Part shown: one piece after another, positions 63,103 to 64,000 of the stretch
Numbering within the stretch: the first letter of the stretch is position 1
Layout of the letters: the number at the start of each line of letters is the position of its first letter
Assembly: GCF_021533195.1 (NCBI RefSeq)
Contig: NZ_JAJNKB010000010.1
Span: 62,001 to 126,000 of the forward strand
DNA from: Portibacter marinus
GTDB taxonomy: Bacteria; Bacteroidota; Bacteroidia; Chitinophagales; Saprospiraceae
Direction of reading: 5' to 3'
Length of the DNA: 64,000 nucleotides
Program-made: the position numbers and the translations under genes
Notes under the pieces: generated by a model
What the model saw: only the letters and a program-made list of their open reading frames with translations
Told to the model about the DNA's origin: nothing
Database searches by the model: none

Positions 63103-64000
63103 TCAGGCAGTTTAAGATCTTTGCGATCAATTTTACCAGTTGCTGTTCTTGGGAAATCTTTTACGATATAAAACTCTTGTGGAATGGAGTATAACGGAAT
63201 CATTTTCCTTAATTCACTAACAATCATGTTTGTTTCAATAGCTTTATTCTGATAGGTTTTAATCAATGCTATTAAGCGTATTTCATCTTCTTCGTGTAAA
63301 AAGCACACGCTTTCTTCTATGTCTTTAATTTGATTAATGGCACTTTCTAAATCACCAATTTCAATTCTATAACCTCTGTATTTGATCTGGTGATCTTTCC
63401 GACCTTTGAAGTGAAGTATTCCCTTTTTATCTTCAAAAACCAGATCACCAGTCTTGTAATATTTCTTAACATAACCACCCTCCATTTGTTCTAAGTACAT
63501 AGATCTATTTGTTAATTCTGGTTTGTTCCAATAACCAGCCATTAGTGTAGAGCTCCGGATGAGTAGTTCACCTACTTCGCCGCTTTCACAGACTTGATCC
63601 ATTTCATTCAAGATTTTGTATTCTGTGTTTTTCCACACCATGCCTATTGGAATTGGGCTTTTTCCAGAAGGAATCTCATTCAAATTGTAGTAGGTGCATT
63701 GGTTGGTTTCAGTTGGTCCATATATGTTACTAACTTTTACGTTTTTAAAATACAACATCCACTTTCTAAGCTTTTGGGGGTTAAATGGTTCTCCTGCATA
63801 TAACAACCATCTCAATTTTTTGAATTTCATTTCAAAAAACTTTTCATATGACATCATCTGAATAATAGCTAGCGGCACAGAATACCAGATGGTCACAGCT
63901 TCTTTTTCAATAAGTTCTGTTAAAAGCTGTGGAAATATAACTTCTGCATCTGTAGCAATGATGGTTGTGGCTGCCATATAAACAGCGGTAAAATAACCTA
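63099..64000 (-). CDS. Free-standing AMP-binding/adenylation domain (N-terminus outside window)
   Basis: The visible ~300 residues are the C-terminal part of an amino-acid adenylation enzyme (DltA-like organisation): KLRWLLYAGEPFNPQKL, SNIYGPTETNQCTYY, YYKTGDLVFEDKKG, KGRKDHQIKYRGYRIEIGDL and the A10 lysine motif TATGKIDRKDL. The frame stays open to the right edge, so the Met at 63977 is internal. The readable specificity positions (Tyr, Leu, Ala, Ile, Gln, Cys by alignment) match no code I know; the first three lie outside the window. It should load the ACP encoded just after it. Confidence 0.9.
   Translation of the reverse strand, partial: GYFTAVYMAATTIIATDAEVIFPQLLTELIEKEAVTIWYSVPLAIIQMMSYEKFFEMKFKKLRWLLYAGEPFNPQKLRKWMLYFKNVKVSNIYGPTETNQCTYYNLNEIPSGKSPIPIGMVWKNTEYKILNEMDQVCESGEVGELLIRSSTLMAGYWNKPELTNRSMYLEQMEGGYVKKYYKTGDLVFEDKKGILHFKGRKDHQIKYRGYRIEIGDLESAINQIKDIEESVCFLHEEDEIRLIALIKTYQNKAIETNMIVSELRKMIPLYSIPQEFYIVKDFPRTATGKIDRKDLKLPE

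Noticed and set aside
62891-63130. Overlapping minus-strand frame over the ACP gene
   Set aside because: The other frame encodes a clear carrier protein with its phosphopantetheine serine; this one is a basic, motif-free shadow.
1-64000. Search for insertion sequences, integrases, tRNA or rRNA genes
   Set aside because: No transposase or integrase domain, no tRNA-like cloverleaf and no rRNA segment was recognised; the only mobile-like units are the two four-helix-bundle loci.

Overview
The window looks like a chromosomal stretch from a Bacteroidota bacterium, probably a free-living and perhaps marine member of the Cytophagales. The sequence evidence is a T9SS-type C-terminal sorting tail, a TonB-dependent receptor with a carboxypeptidase-like N-terminal domain, an UpxY-type NusG antiterminator, TAnnTTTG-type promoter words, few visible Shine-Dalgarno sites, AT-rich DNA and two S23-type four-helix-bundle genes. 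The genus is not determined.

Layout. 1-316 is the 3' end of metH. 336-2591 is the entry to a polysaccharide locus: a Wzz-like chain-length protein, a winged-helix regulator and an UpxY antiterminator. 2592-3324 holds a heptamer tandem repeat and a frameshifted four-helix-bundle gene. 3325-51205 is a very long, nearly gap-free plus-strand array for surface glycan synthesis. Many neighbours overlap by 4 bp or a few more, often with TTG or GTG starts.

Sub-blocks of the array: (a) ugd, a DUF2061 protein, a WbpE-like aminotransferase and an unusual pair of PLP enzymes (3325-8788); (b) two glycosyltransferases, Wzx, a methyltransferase, WbpD-like, a glycosyltransferase, WbpI/WecB-like, WbpB-like and an unknown membrane protein (8785-17712); (c) a WbpP-like epimerase, NeuB, NeuC, a D-2-hydroxyacid dehydrogenase, NeuA, a methyltransferase, a possible sialyltransferase, a sulfotransferase, a PIG-L deacetylase and a second Wzx (17733-28052); (d) a CDP-tyvelose-epimerase-like enzyme, glycosyltransferases, Wzy, AsnB, an acyltransferase and a second sulfotransferase (28065-36926); (e) a beta-helix lipoprotein, a two-domain oxidoreductase, a heparinase II/III protein, a glycosyltransferase, WecB and a methyltransferase (36988-45307); (f) a sugar transport and metabolism pocket interrupted by a second broken four-helix-bundle gene (45311-48877), then a ManC-like enzyme and a last glycosyltransferase.

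The nucleotide-sugar genes point to UDP-glucuronate, UDP-2,3-diacetamido-mannuronate (WbpB, E, D and I equivalents), a CMP-sialic-acid-type sugar and GDP-mannose. AsnB may amidate a uronate, and sulfotransferases may sulfate the product. No priming glycosyltransferase or Wza-type exporter is in the window.

From 51183 the genes turn to the minus strand with a TonB receptor and a His-rich small protein, then a secreted C25-like T9SS protein on the plus strand. From 56146 to the right edge a minus-strand cluster combines a free-standing adenylation domain, an ACP, a C-A-PCP NRPS module with a serine-like code, a GT1-like glycosyltransferase, a GT11 fucosyltransferase, a sulfotransferase-like protein and an FkbM methyltransferase. 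This hybrid NRPS/glycosylation cluster, cut by the window edge, is the best candidate for an undescribed system.
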